5,951 nucleotides of DNA, from contig KL569380.1 in assembly GCA_000715685.1 (NCBI GenBank), positions 102,428 through 108,378 on the forward strand, written 5' to 3'. Shown here piece by piece: positions 5,329 through 5,951 of this stretch (its first letter is position 1; each line of letters starts with the position of its first letter). The notes beneath the pieces were generated by a model that had not been told where the DNA came from, did not search any database, and saw only the letters and a list, made by a program, of their open reading frames with translations. The stretch is from Streptomyces lilacinus. GTDB taxonomy: Bacteria > Actinomycetota > Actinomycetes > Streptomycetales > Streptomycetaceae. The translations under genes were made by a program, and so were the position numbers.

Positions 5329-5951
5329 CCGGCGCCCTGACCCGGTATGCCCCCGTCCCGCACGGGCACACCACCGTCTCCCTCCACCGGCCCCTCCGCC
5401 GGCCGTCCCACCGGCCCTCCCGCGGGCCCCCCGACCGGCTCGTCACCAGGCACACCGACCGGCACGTCGACCGGCACCCGCTCGACGCGCGGCGTGGCCG
5501 CCTCCCGGCCCCGCGTCGCGAACGCCGGCTCCCGGACCGCCGGGCCACGCGTGCCGCCCGTCCCACCGGTGACTCCGCCGGCCGCGCCACCGTACGTGCC
5601 ACCGCTCGCACCCGTGTCCGCGCCCGCGTCCACCTCCGTGGACCCGACCGCGCCCGGTTTGCCGTCGGCCGTTCCCCTGTCTCTTATACACATCTCGTAT
5701 AAGAGACAGAGCCCCAGCCCCGTACCCCCCATCGTCAGCGCCTTCGCGAACAGCTCGGACATGCCGTCCGCGCCGTTCAGCAGCACCATGTGATCCACGT
5801 TTCCGAACGCCTGGGAGGCGGCTCGGACGACCTCGGGCCACTGCTCGGCCAGTTGCTGCGCGACCACCGCGTCCTGGTTCTCCGCGAGGGCCGCCGCCCG
5901 TGCCTTGAGGGCCTCGGCCTCGGCGAGGCCCCCGGCCCTGGCCGCCTCGGC
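5325..5951 (-). CDS. Flotillin/SPFH-family protein, C-terminal part, interrupted by adapter sequence (partial)
   Basis: The frame enters from the right edge, so only the last 208 codons are seen. The first about 45 residues are Ala/Glu-rich helix (repeats such as L-A-E-A-E-A-L), then N-V-D-H-M-V-L-L-N-G-A-D-G-M and L-T-M-G-G-T-G-L-G-L. This is the usual end of actinobacterial flotillin-like proteins, which form membrane scaffolds; the SPFH domain itself would lie outside the window. The frame then crosses the artificial sequence at 5677-5709, which reads as the adapter peptide CLLYEMCIRDR. It continues for about 117 residues as a Gly/Pro/Val-rich low-complexity tail with coding-like third positions. 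The artefact is 33 bases, so the frame is kept. The tail may be the true C-terminus of this gene or may be wrongly joined. Its TAA overlaps the ssgA stop. Confidence 0.65.
   Translation of the reverse strand, partial: AEAARAGGLAEAEALKARAAALAENQDAVVAQQLAEQWPEVVRAASQAFGNVDHMVLLNGADGMSELFAKALTMGGTGLGLCLLYEMCIRDRGTADGKPGAVGSTEVDAGADTGASGGTYGGAAGGVTGGTGGTRGPAVREPAFATRGREAATPRVERVPVDVPVGVPGDEPVGGPAGGPVGRPAEGPVEGDGGVPVRDGGIPGQGAG
5677..5709. other. Nextera/Tn5 mosaic-end adapter contamination (assembly artefact)
   Basis: Bases 5677-5695 read CTGTCTCTTATACACATCT, exactly the 19-base synthetic Tn5 mosaic end used in Nextera tagmentation. One base later, GTATAAGAGACAG (5697-5709) is the inner-to-outer last 13 bases of the same element in reverse orientation. 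Both copies face outward, with their transferred ends touching genomic sequence, as in an adapter-adapter junction. The natural IS50 ends have different sequences, and the flanks show no 9-base target duplication, so this is not a genuine transposon. Confidence 0.96.

Noticed and set aside
5347..5676. + strand Pro/Thr-rich frame after ssgA
   Set aside because: It is the complement of the - strand Gly/Pro tail, has no ribosome site, and the - strand frame connects with the flotillin end.
5677..5709. Natural Tn5/IS50 end or miniature transposon
   Set aside because: The sequence is the engineered mosaic end, not a natural IS50 end; there is no internal element and no target duplication.

Overview
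The window is about 6 kb of very GC-rich DNA with strong G/C bias at third codon positions and GGAG/AGGGG-type ribosome binding sites. It carries an SsgA-family gene, a family restricted to sporulating actinomycetes. This points to Streptomyces or a very close relative. All of it reads as ordinary chromosome; I see no phage, CRISPR array, rRNA or tRNA.

Layout. (1) A + strand flavohaemoglobin-like oxidoreductase (141-1499) with an unusual Ser/Pro/Lys-rich N-terminus; its frame stays open to the left edge, so the true start may lie outside. (2) A convergent hairpin, then two - strand genes: a NUDIX hydrolase (1532-2038) and, upstream of it, a LysR-type regulator (2091-2987). (3) An intergenic region (2988-3194) with an AT-rich stretch, a plausible + strand promoter and a strong 11-bp hairpin. 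(4) A - strand four-TM protein of the 'phage holin'/YvlD family (3195-3575), divergent from a small cupin (3656-3973). (5) A small two-TM protein of the DUF5326 type (4233-4451) with a clear terminator. (6) A 430-bp non-coding stretch of lower GC (4452-4881) with direct repeats and dyads. (7) ssgA (4882-5328), a developmental SsgA-like protein gene. (8) A - strand gene running in from the right edge (5951 down to 5325): the C-terminal part of a flotillin-type membrane-scaffold protein plus a Gly/Pro-rich tail whose stop overlaps the ssgA stop.

Two observations matter most. First, positions 5677-5709 hold a complete 19-bp Tn5 mosaic end followed by an inverted partial copy. This is the Nextera tagmentation adapter, not natural DNA; it sits inside the flotillin frame and puts an artificial 11-residue peptide in the predicted protein. 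Contiguity across it should not be trusted. Second, the activator gene ssgR, which precedes ssgA in S. coelicolor and S. griseus, is absent here; its expected place is taken by the repeat-bearing non-coding region. I found no convincing new multi-gene system. The most interesting natural leads are the ssgA control region and a possible small RNA between the LysR and holin-family genes.
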